Source: Unio delphinus (taxonomy: Eukaryota; Mollusca; Bivalvia; Unionida; Unionidae). From it: 64,000 nt of DNA. Within the stretch, counting starts at the first letter, position 1. Each line of letters begins with the position of its first letter. Shown here one piece after another: positions 38,691 through 52,812 of this stretch. The position numbers and the translations under genes are program-made. The stretch lies in the NCBI GenBank assembly GCA_029339505.1, contig JAQISU010000163.1, positions 5,847,501-5,911,500 on the forward strand. Direction: 5' to 3'. The notes beneath the pieces are model-generated. The model was given only the letters and a program-made list of their open reading frames with translations. It was not told the DNA's origin and ran no database searches.

Positions 38691-39923
38691 AATTTCCCCT
38701 CTCCGGTCCCAGTGAAGGAGATAGCGCTAGCAAAACTACGAGTGTATCACAGTTGGCCTAATATCAGATCGGTTGCATTTAGTGGTCAGCAACCCAATAA
38801 CACACTGGTGTTCTCGTATAAGAATAAACCCGATGGTACTCCAGAGTGGGAAACTGTTTCGTTACCAACTGGGTCGTACCAAATTAAGCAAATCAATGCT
38901 GAAATTCAGCGTAGAATAAAATCAATCACTGGAAAAGAATCAAAAATAGCTATTAATCTTCATCAACCGACGCTCTCGTCGTCGATCGAAATAAGCACAA
39001 AGGGATACATTGTAGATATATATAACAGCTCGTTAAGAACAGTGTTAGGATGGCCTGAAAAACCACCGGAAAAATCCGCCACCGACTTAACCACGGACAT
39101 ACAATCATATCATGAAATCAATCCCAGTTATCGAGATAATTTATCTGATATAAGAAAAGGAAGAATCGCCGATAGATTTATATTTACCAACAAAGACACA
39201 TTGCAATGGGATTTTATCATTAAAAGAACAACCGACTCATCTGTTACTATTTCATTTACGCTAACTGACGTCCGTGGTTATTTTAATGAGATTAAACAAT
39301 TATATGACACACAACTAGAACAACTACGGAAAACAAAATCGCAAAAACACGTTGAAATAATAAATCAGCTTATATCGGACATGAAATATATCTATGAACT
39401 AATTATTCAAACAATAATTAATGACAATAGCGACAATAAACAACGATTCTTAACCGATTACAATATCACAGAGGACAATCTGCGCAATTTCAAGTTTCCC
39501 AAATACAACGCTGATGAACTAGCAAGAATTGTTAAAACCGATATCAAGGCGCTACAAAAATCAGATTCAGCTGTCCTCTTCAGGTATAATAATGATCCAG
39601 ATGGTGGCGGTAGGCATATTGCCCCTCATAATGTGAATATTTCAACGGTGATTGCGCTCAATTTAGTATGTGATGCAATTGAAGGAAGCTATCAAATTAA
39701 TCTAGAGCAATCAAATCAAGCTCAGCAGGGATATATTCTTTATTCGTTTGCACCAACAGCTCCTCCAGGATTCCTAATTATTGAAAACCCAATTAATCCT
39801 GTCTACATGCGATGCCATAATAATTCGTTAACGAGAATTAATTTCAAACTCACCGACCAGTCAAATAATCTGATTGATTTACAAGAAGAGGTGTTAGCGA
39901 TTAGTTTGTTTGTGAAATCATAA
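38574..39923 (+). CDS. Penton-like structural protein
   Basis: 449 residues from the ATG at 38574. Motifs are FPSPVPVKEIALAKLRVYHS, then LPTGSYQIKQINAEIQRRI, SSLRTVLGWPEK, a long helical insert (about residues 225-310), a cluster around IALNLVCDAIEGSYQINL, and a closing LIDLQEEVLAISLFVK. The block 'L..GSY....IN..I' followed by '..LG(W/F)' is shared by penton-type proteins of Maverick-like elements, including element 1's 11569-12491 product. It is the last gene, ending 18 bp before the terminal repeat. Its start lies in the second copy of the tandem duplication. Confidence 0.7.
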   Translation: MSIATMTTPMELLQRVVENTNPVQTSMISITSTNPEFSVNFPSPVPVKEIALAKLRVYHSWPNIRSVAFSGQQPNNTLVFSYKNKPDGTPEWETVSLPTGSYQIKQINAEIQRRIKSITGKESKIAINLHQPTLSSSIEISTKGYIVDIYNSSLRTVLGWPEKPPEKSATDLTTDIQSYHEINPSYRDNLSDIRKGRIADRFIFTNKDTLQWDFIIKRTTDSSVTISFTLTDVRGYFNEIKQLYDTQLEQLRKTKSQKHVEIINQLISDMKYIYELIIQTIINDNSDNKQRFLTDYNITEDNLRNFKFPKYNADELARIVKTDIKALQKSDSAVLFRYNNDPDGGGRHIAPHNVNISTVIALNLVCDAIEGSYQINLEQSNQAQQGYILYSFAPTAPPGFLIIENPINPVYMRCHNNSLTRINFKLTDQSNNLIDLQEEVLAISLFVKS

Positions 39924-39940
39924 ATGATTTTCGTCCTAAA

Positions 39941-40152
39941 GACTCGATCCAATATTTGGTTGAAATCGTAAATGATTTTTGTTAACCAGAACTGAAAGTT
40001 CCAGCAGCAGAGAGGGTGGATGACAACGACGTTGGCGTATATAAGGAAATCTTATTTTATCGAATAGACGCCATTTTTTTTACTATTTGGCAGAAGCCTC
40101 AGATTTTCGAATCGACGCTCGGAAAGTTGTGAGGTTCACCCTCTCTGCTGCT
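39941..40152 (-). repeat. Element 2 right terminal inverted repeat
   Basis: Inverted copy of 23181-23391, with the same nested palindrome (40003-40018 against 40137-40152). The penton-like gene ends 18 bp before it. Confidence 0.9.
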
Positions 40153-40158
40153 GCTTGA
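40153..40158. other. Right target-site duplication of element 2
   Basis: Partner of GCTTGA at 23176-23181. The sequence beyond (GACTGGAATC) continues the pre-insertion flank that lies just outside element 1. Confidence 0.75.
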
Positions 40159-40738
40159 GACTGGAATCTTTCTTTGCCAGGCGAAGATCTGTTGTTCATA
40201 CTACTTAAGTCCCCTATTTTTATCTCACTCAACAGTGCTTTCTACGCCAGGCTGATATAATGTTTGTTGATCCAATATTTAGAAATCTACGATATGCCCG
40301 TAAGCAGGTTTTGTTTTTGGGGTGGGGGCGGGTACAGTAGTATGTTTCCTATATGATCTTGTTTGCTTTATTTTTTCCATTTGTATCTTGTGGCTGTGCA
40401 TAAAGCAAGTATATTTCAATGGGTCATATTTATTAATAGAATGAATGCAAATCACGACAAAAGTAAAAACAAACCCAGAGAAAGTGGACGCTCAAAACGT
40501 TTATATTCATCAATTAACGATTTAAAACTAGTATACATATATAAATATACCGCCAATGATATATTTGATGGGTATAACCCCTTTCAGTAACCTTATGATA
40601 TGGCATATTTCTAACCATGGACAAACTGTTCAATTAAATAAACAAATTCGCCTTAAAGTAATTAACGTATAATTGTTAGACAAAATAGATAAAATGATAT
40701 ATCAAAGTATATGTATATAACCAGTGCAGATACTTGTA
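40159..40738. other. Flank right of element 2
   Basis: No gene recognised. A short frame at 40363-40590 has no family resemblance. The first bases continue the pre-insertion locus. Confidence 0.45.
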
Positions 40739-40909
40739 ATTAATAATAATAATAATAATAATAATAACAATAATAATAATAATAATAATGAAGACATACC
40801 GGTAATTATCTTGCTGGTGTGTACACTTGTGTGATATCGGATTGGTATGTTGGACTGGAGTGTGTCAGTACGTAGCACAGAGAACACATTTGTGCTTGAT
40901 TCTGGTTCA

Positions 40910-40966
<57 letters not shown>
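40739..40966 (-). repeat. (AAT)n arrays around a short LINE 3' fragment
   Basis: AAT arrays lie at 40739-40789 and 40911-40966. Between them, about 40800-40905, is a partial copy of the LINE segment at 41330-41430 (GGACTGGAGT.TGTCAGT and AGCACAGAGAACA are shared). The AAT repeats are probably expanded tails of LINE insertions. Confidence 0.75.
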
Positions 40967-40969
<3 letters not shown>

Positions 40970-42547
40970 GACTTAGTATAGCGCCTAATTTTTCGAAGCT
41001 CTAAGCGCTTTACAACATATATAATGACACGACTACACTACAGAAAAACAAATGACAAAAGAATGAAATTAGAAAACATAAAACCATGCTGAAAACATAT
41101 AAGATACAAAACATTATTAGGTCTCTAAGTTTGTCCCTGCAGTCGAAACAGGTGAGTTTTAAGAGCACTCTTAACAGGGACTACTGTGTCTTTGTGTCTA
41201 ATTTCAATGGGCAATTCGTTCCACGTCGCCGAGCCCTGGTATGCAAAGGAACTTTGTCCATACGACTTCGTTTTCACAGTGGCCACAATGAGTATACGAT
41301 ATCAGAAGAAGAGCGTAAAGTATCTAGCTGGTTTATACACATGGGTGAGGCTAGATAGGTATATTGGACTGGAGTCTGTCAGTGAAACATAGCACAGAGA
41401 ACAAATTTTGTGTTTGATTCTATATCGAATTGATAGCCAGTGTAGGGCACAGAGCAGTGGTGAGGTGTGCTCTGATCGAGGTACTCTAAAGATGAACCGT
41501 GCAGCTGTGTTTTGAACTTTTTGAAATTTCTGGATCAAATATTGTGACGAACCAGACAGAATTGAGTTACAATAGTCCAGTCTTGAAAGTACTAATGAAC
41601 ACACGCGTGCTTTAGTGGCATCAACTGAAAGATATTTACGAATTTTGGAACTGATACGTCTCAGTTCAAGATATGCAGCCTTGCATATGTTCATGACATG
41701 TTGGTGCAATGTGAGAGTACTGTCTAGAGTAACGCCTAGGTTCCGTACTGACTGTGAGACTTTAATGTTGGTGTTGCTGATATTTATTGTCTGAGGTAAA
41801 GGATGTAAATGAGAAAGTCTTTGTGTTGTGATCAAAATAGCCTCAGTTTTATAATCATTCATCTGCAGCTTGTTACATGTCATCCATGATTTCATATCAG
41901 AAATGCACCTCTCTACTCCATGGATGGTAGCATCAACTTCAGTTGGGTGGCTAGACCTGTATATTTGGGTGTCATCAGTGTACAATTGGTGCGACACTGG
42001 GTGATGATCTATGACACTTGAGAGCGGCTGAGTTTATAAAATGAAGAGAACTGGTCCAAGAACAGATCCCTGTGGAACACCACAACATACGTCAACTGGG
42101 CTGGAATGTATTCCATTTGAAGATATTATTTGTGTCCTGTTGACCAAGTAAGACTTGAACCACTGTAAGGTTATATTTTGAATGCCGAATACATGCTGGA
42201 GACGGTGCAGTAATATATCATGGTCTATTGTGTCAAATGCTGCAGATAAATCCAGGAGAGTGAGGACTGTAATCCTTCCACTATCCAAATCATAGAGAAT
42301 GTCTTTAAATACGTGTAGAAGAGTAGTTTCCGTACTGTGGTAAGGGCGATATGTAGACTTTACATTGCTAAATAGACTGAATTCAAATGAGATACAAGTT
42401 GGGTCAGAACAACCTTTTCTAAGATTTTTTTTATATGAATAGGAGATTAGAAACTGGGCGGTAGTTCTTTAAATCGTTATGGTTAAGTGTTGGTTTCTCC
42501 AGCAGAGGCTTTACGATGGCAGTTTTGAAAAATGATGGGAATTCCCC

Positions 42548-42638
<91 letters not shown>

Positions 42639-42845
42639 ATAACATCAGTTAGCGAAGGCAATATTGGGTCTAAGCGCTCAAGCAGTAGTGATGTCGGAAT
42701 TGGATCAAGTTCACAAGACTTTGGTGCACATTTCCTCACTATTGTCCGTACTAAATCAATAAAAACAGGTTCAAATGCTCCTAAAGGTTGTCGCTGAAAT
42801 TCTGCATCATAACTGTATGGTGACGAGTCAGTTGAAATTGTGCTG
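40970..42845 (-). mobile_element. LINE copy A (CR1/jockey-like RT), decayed
   Basis: The minus strand reads RT motifs in order. They are KNYRPVSNLLFI (near 42440), LDLSAAFDTIDHDILLHRL (42.25 kb), GVPQGSVLGPVLF (42.05 kb), then the active site QLYTDDTQIYRSS (41.99 kb), VRNLGVTLDSTL and ALHWLSIRYRIKHKI (41.4 kb). Frames change between blocks. The 3' end has GCGCTTTACAA-type sequence followed by the AAT tail. The 5' part of the element is missing, and the copy is joined directly to copy B. Confidence 0.85.
42552..42635. repeat. (GA)n microsatellite inside the LINE RT coding region
   Basis: Read on the minus strand it encodes Leu-Ser repeats between DVIN and SGEFPSFFK. Copy B has only a short GAGAGAG at the same place (about 43968). 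Confidence 0.95.
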
Positions 42846-44240
42846 TCAAGCGAATCTCAAATGGATAGCCCGTGTAGGGTACAGAGCAGCAGGGAGGTGT
42901 GATCTGATCGTGGTTCTCTAAAGATGATCCAAGCAGCAGTGTTTTTAACTTTTTGACGTTTCTGGAGTAGATATTGATACGAACCAGGCTATATTGAGTT
43001 GGAATTGTAAAGACTTGAAAGTATTCATGAACACACAAGTGTTTTCGTGGCATCGACTGAAAGATATTTGCGGAAAGAGCTGATGCGTCTCAGCTCAAGA
43101 TATGCAGACTTGCATATGTTGGTGCAATGTGAGAGTACTGTCCAGAGTAACATATAGGTTTCGTACTGACCATGTGAATTTAATGTTGATGCTGCTGATA
43201 TTTATTGTTTGAGGTAAAGGATGTGAATGAGAAAGTCTTTAATTTATGATCAGAATGGCCTCATTTTTATCATAATTCATCTGCAGCTTATTACATATCA
43301 TCCATGATTTCACATCAGCAATGCACCTCTCCACACCTCGGATGGTAGGATCAACATCAGTTGGGTGGCTAGATTGGTATATTTGGGTGTCATCAGCGTA
43401 CATTTGGTGAGACATTGGATGATGATCTATGACACTTGAAAGCGACTGAGTGTATAGAATGAAGGGGACAGTTTACATGAACAGACCCCTGTGGAACACA
43501 ACAACATAATTCAACTGGTCCAAAGTGTATTCTATTTGCGGATACAATTAGTGTCCTATTGACCAAGTATGACTTGAACGACAGTAAAGCTGTATCATCA
43601 AATCAAAGGCAATATTCTGTATTCTGAATGCCAAATACATGCTGGAGATGGTGTAGTATTAAATCATGGTCTATTTTGTAAATATCTTCAAATCAAGGAG
43701 TGTCAGGACTGTAATCTTACAGCTATCAAAAGCTGAGAATGTCATTAATTAATTTTAGAAGAGTAGTTTCATTAATATGGCATTGGCGATATACAGATTG
43801 TATATTACTAAAAAGACTGTTTGAATTCAGATGAGACATAAGTGGGCTTAAAACAACGTATTCTAAGATTTTTACATCAATTGGAGATGAAAAACTGGTC
43901 GAGCGTTGGTATCTTCAGCAGAGGTTTTACAGTAGAAGTTTTGGAAAAAAGATAAAATCCTCCGGATGAGAGAGATGTATTAATAACATCCGTTAGTGAA
44001 GGCAATATTGGATCTAAGCACTCAAGCAGCAGCGATGTTGGAATTAGATTACGTTCATATGACCGGTGCGCTCTTCATCACGATTGTACGTTCTAAACCC
44101 ATAGAGATATGTTCAAATGTTGCTAATGGTTGCCGCTGAAATTGTGTATCGCAGCTGTATGGTGATGACGAATCAATTCAAACTGATGTCAGGTTTATCT
44201 TTAATGAAAACAGGTTCAGATGGTCGACTATAGAAAAGGT
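42846..44240 (-). mobile_element. LINE copy B, older and more decayed
   Basis: It aligns with copy A from about 41427 to 42845 in the same order, but with many indels. Shared phrases include AGATATGCAG.CTTGCATATGTT, CATCCATGATTTCA and TTGGGTGGCTAGA. It lacks its own 3' end, which abuts the truncated 5' end of copy A. Confidence 0.75.
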
Positions 44241-44261
44241 ATTTTGAAGTGGTATACATAT

Positions 44262-44265
<4 letters not shown>

Positions 44266-44352
<87 letters not shown>
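44266..44352. repeat. (GA)n microsatellite
   Basis: A pure GA run of about 87 bp just beyond LINE copy B. Confidence 0.95.
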
Positions 44353-44355
<3 letters not shown>

Positions 44356-44541
44356 TTGATAAAAGTTGTACATGTTTAATTTAGTTCGACGACTGAGATT
44401 ATTAATATTTTCATTGTTATGTTATAAAAATGATAATGACTACTCAGTGGAAATTCATGACAGATTTAGAGAATATATAAACAGCAATCTACTGTTGAAA
44501 TGTTACCTAATGCTGCAACAATGTTTATATCTGCATATTAG

Positions 44542-47104
<2,563 letters not shown>

Positions 47105-47147
<43 letters not shown>
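47105..47147. repeat. (CA)n microsatellite
   Basis: About 21 CA units. Confidence 0.95.
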
Positions 47148-47149
<2 letters not shown>

Positions 47150-47722
47150 TTAAAATCCACGCCTTGCCAGACTCCTTAAAACCTATGGTCAAGCAAGCTC
47201 TGCAAGTGTGCTCTAAGCTTAGACAGGTGTAATGACGAAAGTGAGAAAATACAATATGCTCAGTATTTTCAATCTCCTGCTTCTAGCTGCTATATTGTCG
47301 CTAGAGACAACAGGGAAAATGTCTGCAACTTAAGTAAGCAATGCTCGATCAAGTTATAAAAATAAAAATAGCTACTGGCATATCTTAGAAAAAAGCATAT
47401 ATACAGTAAAGTGTGTAGAAGATGTCACATATACAATGACGTTTGTACATAAGGGATTATACTTACAGTGGGCATTTTAAAATCATATTTCGTTAAATAA
47501 TACGTTTCTTATGCTGTAGTCTTTAGGGAGTAGTTTCTCGTTAGATGTAAACTCATCCTCTGTTCCCGATTTATTGAGAATACTGAGTTAGATTATCTTT
47601 TTACTTCTCATTTTCAAAGAAAGATTTATTACAAAAAATATGTGAAAAGAGAATGACACTTTTCATTAAATAAACACTTTAGAAAATAAAAAAGTATATG
47701 TAGCTTTAGAAAAATAATCCCA

Positions 47723-47797
<75 letters not shown>

Positions 47798-48611
47798 AAA
47801 TAAACTGACCGACATTTTATCACTTTATAAAGCCCCACCATGTTACAATGTCACATTTCAAGCCAGAAACTTTGCTCTGAACAGCTACTGGGATATAATT
47901 TCATTTTGAAATTAAAGTGCAGGAAATAGCAAATATTTGTCAGTGTGATTGACATGATACATACTGCTATCAAAACAAAATAATAGATATTTTGACGAAT
48001 TTGGAACAACAAAATCCACTCTCATCATGATTATAAAGATGGTGTGGGCACTGAGAGAAAGTCTCAAAAATGTTTCGATGTTAGTTAAGACATATTAGAT
48101 AGTTAATCTGAAATACATTATCAAACAGAGGCCGCATTTAAATTCATACAATGTGAATCAAATCCAAGGTAAATGAGAGAAAGATATAAAATGTCGCCGT
48201 TGCTGTAATTGAAGAAGGTGCCGATGATGACGCACTCTTCATTTCGCTGAGTAGCATAGAGGGCGAACATATCTTTTCTTGAAATGCCATTTGCTTAAAA
48301 CTAAAACTTCCTACGAAAATGGAAAATATAAAGTCAATAACGCCAAACCGAAGCATCTTACTAACCGACCGTTTCTCTAAAGAGGTCAATTTATTCTGTA
48401 ACTTTATCCTGTTTTTCTTTTATTCAAATTTTGAGGGTTTTTCTAACCCATAGGACGTTTTATTGAAGTCGCACCCTCTATGCTACTGTAATTAGATAAT
48501 TATTATATATCAATACTACGGAAATGTAGTGAATGCTAACGTTCATCCCCTCCGACTCCCAACTTATCCGACAACATGTTGTTGTTTGCCTCACATTAGT
48601 TTCTCAAAAGA
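47148..48611. other. Gene-poor stretch with a (CT)n run
   Basis: A (CT)n run of about 68 bp lies at 47727-47794. A minus-strand frame at 48144-48389 could be an exon (Ser-rich with a hydrophobic end), but no splice context or family supports it. Confidence 0.45.
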
Positions 48612-49346
48612 AAATAATTTGAGATTGAGAGTCCGTGACTGATACCCACTACTTGGGCAAAAGTAATTTGAGATTGAGAGTCCGTGACTGATACCCACTA
48701 CTTGGGCAAAAGTAATTTGAGATTGAGAGTCCGTGACTGATACCCACTACTTAGGCAAAAGTAATTTGAGGTTGAGAGTCCATGACTGATACCCACTACT
48801 TGGGCAAAAGTAATTTGAGGTTGAGAGTCCGTGACTGATACACACTACTTGGACAAACGTAATTTGAGGTTGAGAGTCCGTGACTGATACCCACTACTTG
48901 GGCAAAAGTAATTTGAGGTTGAGAGTCCGTGACCGATACCCACTACTTGGGCAAAAGTAATTTGAGATTGAGAGTCCGTGACCGATACCCACTACTTGGG
49001 CAAAAGTAATTTGAGGTTGAGAGTCCGTGACCGATACCCACTACTTGGGCAAAAGTAATTTGAGGTTGAGAGTCCGTGACCGATACCACTACTTGGGCAA
49101 AAGTAATTTGAGATTGAGAGTCCGTGACCGATACCCACTACTTGGGCAAAAGTAATTTGAGGTTGAGAGTCCGTGACCGATACCCACTACTTGGGCAAAA
49201 GTAATTTGAGGTTGAGAGTCCGTGACCGATACCCACTACTTGGGAAAAAAATTTGAGATTGAGAGTCCGTGACTGATACCCACTACTTGGGCAAAAGTAA
49301 TTTGAGATTGAGAGTCCGTGACTGATACCCACTACTTGAGCAAAAG
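48612..49346. repeat. 49-bp tandem satellite, about 15 copies
   Basis: The unit is GTAATTTGAGGTTGAGAGTC, then CGTGACTGATACCCACTACT, then TGGGCAAAA. Copies differ mainly at G/A in GAG(G/A)TTG and T/C in GAC(T/C)GAT. One unit near 49245 is shortened. The unit length is not a multiple of three, so it is not coding. Confidence 0.95.
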
Positions 49347-50505
49347 CTTTATTTTTTAGCATGGGTTAAGTGGAACTTAGTTATGGCTTTTGGAGACTTG
49401 GCTCGATACAATATTATTGATCAACGATACTCTCGCGTCGCTACGCGAGATTTCCTCCAAGCATGAGTCTGGAAAATGCCCCATTGTTCCCTCTCACCGA
49501 TAGACGACTCTTGGTAAACTTTTGAAGCAGCGAAAAGGCAAAGATTGTTCTCCCTAACTCAAAATTTTCAGCGACCTACTCTCTGCAGCCATTCAAAGCA
49601 ACATTATGTCATTAAATTAAAATGATACAATTACGGATAGCTTTGTAAACAGACTCACACACAGATGACCGGTCACGTCCTTTTCACAATCTTGTCTCAA
49701 ATGCATGACGTCACTGAGACGCAAAGGACACTTAAGCACATTTAAGATTGTTCTCGTTATCATTAAAAAACTTGAACGCAGTGCAGGGACTAATTCTGTT
49801 ACTCGAAACAAATACCACTGACTCATTTATTAACCGCCTTTCCGTGCCTTCACAGATAAATAGCTTAGAGTGCTGCTGAATGTTAGCATTGAGGAAATAA
49901 TGTACAGTAATCACGTAATTGCCAGATAAATGTGATAGTTGGCAATTATTTTGTTTAAATTGTCAACTAGTTTGTTAAATTGGTGTTATAGAATTTAACG
50001 CCATATATGCTATTCATCGCGACAGGCCCCTTTAGAGGTTGAGAGAGGACCAGGTCATTTAAAGCGTTTAAGGCCCCTAGAAACTCGTTGAAATTTGCCA
50101 AGGAATCGAATGTGAAAAGAAGCCATATAAATTACTGTGTCAAGATTTAAAGAAGAACTAAGCACACAACCGGAGTTTTAAGAGATCTAAAATAAAATTG
50201 GCCAGACATAGAGGTTGAGACTCTGGATATGTGCCCCACCCCCCTCTCCCCAACCAGGTCCCCTCTCTGACCTCGTACATCTTTGCGGCAATTAATTGTG
50301 GTTAAGAAGAACACAATAAAAATGAAGGCAAGAACCACCGGACCACGATAAGTTACTTCAAGATTTTTCACATATCCATGCTTTCCAGTTGAAAATTGAA
50401 CCCCCTCAGACTAATGCGTGATGGGAGTAATCTGTACGCGCGCGCGTTTGATTTGGATTTTAACGTAGCTTTAACAATTTTTCAATCATGTCGCTTGGAT
50501 ATCTG
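49347..50505. other. Gene-poor stretch
   Basis: Nothing recognised. A CGCGCGCG palindrome occurs near 50440. Confidence 0.45.
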
Positions 50506-50846
50506 CAGTGTGGCAGTATATAGTGATCTCTATCTAGCACTGGGACATCATGCCGTATACTTGTAGCATGATGTCTCATCCAGTTACATTATTACATTAT
50601 CATGATGTCTCATCCAGTTACATTATTCTGAAAACAGGCCGACCAGTCCTAACACTAATATTTTAATGCTGAGCGCCTTGCGTGACTGCTGTTAGTACCA
50701 TTGTTGTATATGTTTGGTTTGACTCGGCAGGGAATCAAACCCACGACCTCCCGCATCAGTAAGTGATCTGCAAAGACGAGCGTCTTATCCCACTCGACCA
50801 TACGGAACCTCAATGCGTCTTACACCACTCGACCACACAGAGCCTC
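50506..50846 (-). mobile_element. tRNA-derived SINE, copy 2
   Basis: Reverse complement of the family seen at 1611-1898. It carries the complement of the core (TTAATGCTGAGCGCC; CATCCAGTTACATTAT) and of the tail (GCAGTGTGGCAGTATATAGTGA). An internal stretch with CATGATGTCTCATCCAGTTA is duplicated. The tRNA-like head shows two similar segments (ACTCGACCATACGGAACCTC and ACTCGACCACACAGAGCCTC). B-box-like GGAATCAAACCCACGACC is readable on this strand as its complement. Confidence 0.75.
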
Positions 50847-51640
50847 AGTTTGTGACATTTGTTCGAGTTTTTGCAAAAGCATAATCTTGTACTGTTAAAA
50901 GGACCAGTGGAAGGTCAAACAAAAGAGAAAGAAACTAAATATTCAGGCTTTAAGAAAAAGAAGTCAACCCCCACCCCCGCACCACACCCGTCTATCTTTC
51001 CAATTACAAGTCACGAGAGAGTCTTCCCAATTGTTTCGATTTGTGGCAATCTTGTTTTGTTGAAGAGATATCAAGGAGACAATGGTTTTGTTTATCATCG
51101 CGATTGCTTACATATTTAGTAATATCTTTACCATGTGGTGTATATTTACTCTGTTTTCTAATGTATTATCAACTAGTTGATAGCCGGTGACGATACATAT
51201 GCCTTGCTAAAATCTTTCAAAAAGGTAAAGCTGCCATTTTTTAAAGCATATTTTGTTAATACCTTGAACTGACCAAAAGAATTTATTTATAAATACATGA
51301 TATATAATCTTGTATGTTTGTGTCTTCTTTTTTAAGTCCACAACAATTTTCTTTTGTTCAGGTCATGTTATCGGTCAAATTATTCACTCACAATGACAGA
51401 TAAGCTCGTCATTGTCTCTGATACGTCCCTTTTAGCCTCTCCTTTGTGTAAATGGATTGTAGGTAAGCAATGGGAGACATGTATCTGATATTTTAGGTGT
51501 AGCTTTTAGGATAGTTATAATAATTTTAGGAGCCACATATTAATTTGGAATATATTTTAATAAAAAGCCAATCAGATCTGTATGATGCCAGAAGGGTAAG
51601 GAGACAAAAGTCCTTTATAGGTTATTTTAGTTCAGTTGAT
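50847..51640. other. Gene-poor stretch
   Basis: An 86-codon plus-strand frame (50859-51119) shows no domain and has a Lys/Pro-rich run. I do not support it as a gene. Confidence 0.4.
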
Positions 51641-51649
51641 TTATATTTG

Positions 51650-52165
51650 TAAGAATAATATTACATCAGATGTTTAATACGGCAATTTCGATTTTGTAAT
51701 AGGAATATTACATCAGGTGTTTAATACGGCTAATTTCGATTTTGTAATAGGAACACTACATCAATCTAATCTGTAAATATGGTAAGCTTATAATGAGTGC
51801 AGTCTTTGATCATTAAATATGTTAAGTTTATAATGACTGCAGTCTTTGATCTGTAAATATTGTAAATTTATAATGAATGCAGTCATTGATCTGTAAATAT
51901 TGTAAGTTTATAATGACTGCAGTCTTTGATCTGTAAATATGGTAAGCTTATAATGACTGCAGTCTTTGATCTGTAAATATGGTAAGCATATAATGAGTGC
52001 AGTCTTGGAGTTGGCAATATTACAAGTATAATATCGGGCTTAAATTATTCCAATCTTTGAGCTGCCGATATTACAAGTAACATGGCGTGCTTATAATGAT
52101 TAGAGTCTTCGAGCTGTCAATATTTGAAGTTAAAATGTCATTTTTATAATGATTGCAGTCTTGGA
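51650..52165. repeat. Two neighbouring tandem arrays (about 56-bp and 40-bp units)
   Basis: First come two copies of AATATTACATCAG.TGTTTAA followed by CGATTTTGTAATAGGAA (51650-51760). About seven to nine copies then follow of a 40-bp unit built on ATAATGACTGCAGTCTTTGA and TCTGTAAATATGGTAAG (51765-52165), decaying to the right. Confidence 0.85.
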
Positions 52166-52181
52166 GCTGTCAGTATTGCGA

Positions 52182-52663
52182 GTAGCATGGCATTCTTAAA
52201 CAACCACGGTATGCTCGTATTTAATTTGGCTCATCAATCTCAGTCAACATTTCTGGTTTGGAATTCTTACTTAACACAACGTTTTTTTTGTTATGAAAAA
52301 CAGGGTCACGTTTGTCGCGGATAATCCACACATCGGATTCTGTTTCTGATTACACAATAACCTTTAGTATGAAAAATATCTTTGATTGTTGATATAGTCA
52401 ATAACTTGTTCGCTCGTTCATCGTTCATTGTAGCGTAAAGTACTTCACCGACACCTTTGGCAATGACAAAGTCATGGCGTATAATTTTGAATATGGAACA
52501 AACGTGAGATGCTGCATCAACACGAAATTCTTTTTCAGCATTCCGAATAATACTAATCATATCCCAGAACTTTCCTCCGAAAGCCAGGAGTTATTTTGTC
52601 AATATCAAATCTTGATTCAACAAATGGAGAGTTCCAGGGCTAGATTGTTGATAACTCCTCCAT
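52182..52663 (-). pseudogene. Fossil PolB-helicase N-terminal fragment (element-2 relative)
   Basis: The minus strand from an ATG at 52663 reads MEEL and a PW block, as in the element-2 PolB-helicase start. It then matches that protein through SIFKIIRHDF, LYATMNDERANKLL (element 2: IDATMNDKRAAEII), and later WIIRDKRDPVF and NSKPEMLTEIDEP (element 2: WIIKDKFEPIL and DSKPGILTGIDKP). Stops and frame changes interrupt it. It has only one copy of the 20-residue N-terminal repeat. Beyond 52182 it gives way to a tandem array. Confidence 0.8.
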
Positions 52664-52689
52664 CTTATATTTCAAACAAATATTTCAAC

Positions 52690-52704
52690 ACCCACCCACC
52701 CACC

Positions 52705-52752
<48 letters not shown>

Positions 52753-52800
52753 TACATACATACATACATACATACATACATACATACATACATACATACC
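52690..52800. repeat. Compound microsatellite (CCAC)n (CA)n (CATA)n
   Basis: Three simple repeats in a row, located in the short promoter gap between the fossil PolB and zinc-finger remnants. Confidence 0.95.
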
Positions 52801-52812
52801 AGGAGTCAAATA

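Larger units (their letters stand above)
23181..40152. mobile_element. Element 2: near-complete Polinton-like element (~17 kb)
   Basis: Terminal inverted repeats of about 212 bp bound it, starting AGCAGCAGAGAGGG at 23181 and ending with its complement at 40152. GCTTGA flanks both sides (23176-23181 and 40153-40158), with one base shared with the terminus. Polinton integrases make 6-bp duplications, so this fits. It encodes an ATPase, integrase, PolB-helicase, cysteine protease, capsid-type and penton-type proteins. Early-type genes occupy the left half and rightward virion genes the right half, separated by a 1.3-kb non-coding spacer. Four genes show homopolymer-associated frame changes. The rest are open. 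It is much better preserved than element 1 and may be a relatively recent integration of a virus-like element. Confidence 0.9.

Noticed and set aside
48612..49346. CRISPR-like appearance of the 49-bp array
   Set aside because: There are no unique spacers. Units are contiguous satellite copies in an animal genome.
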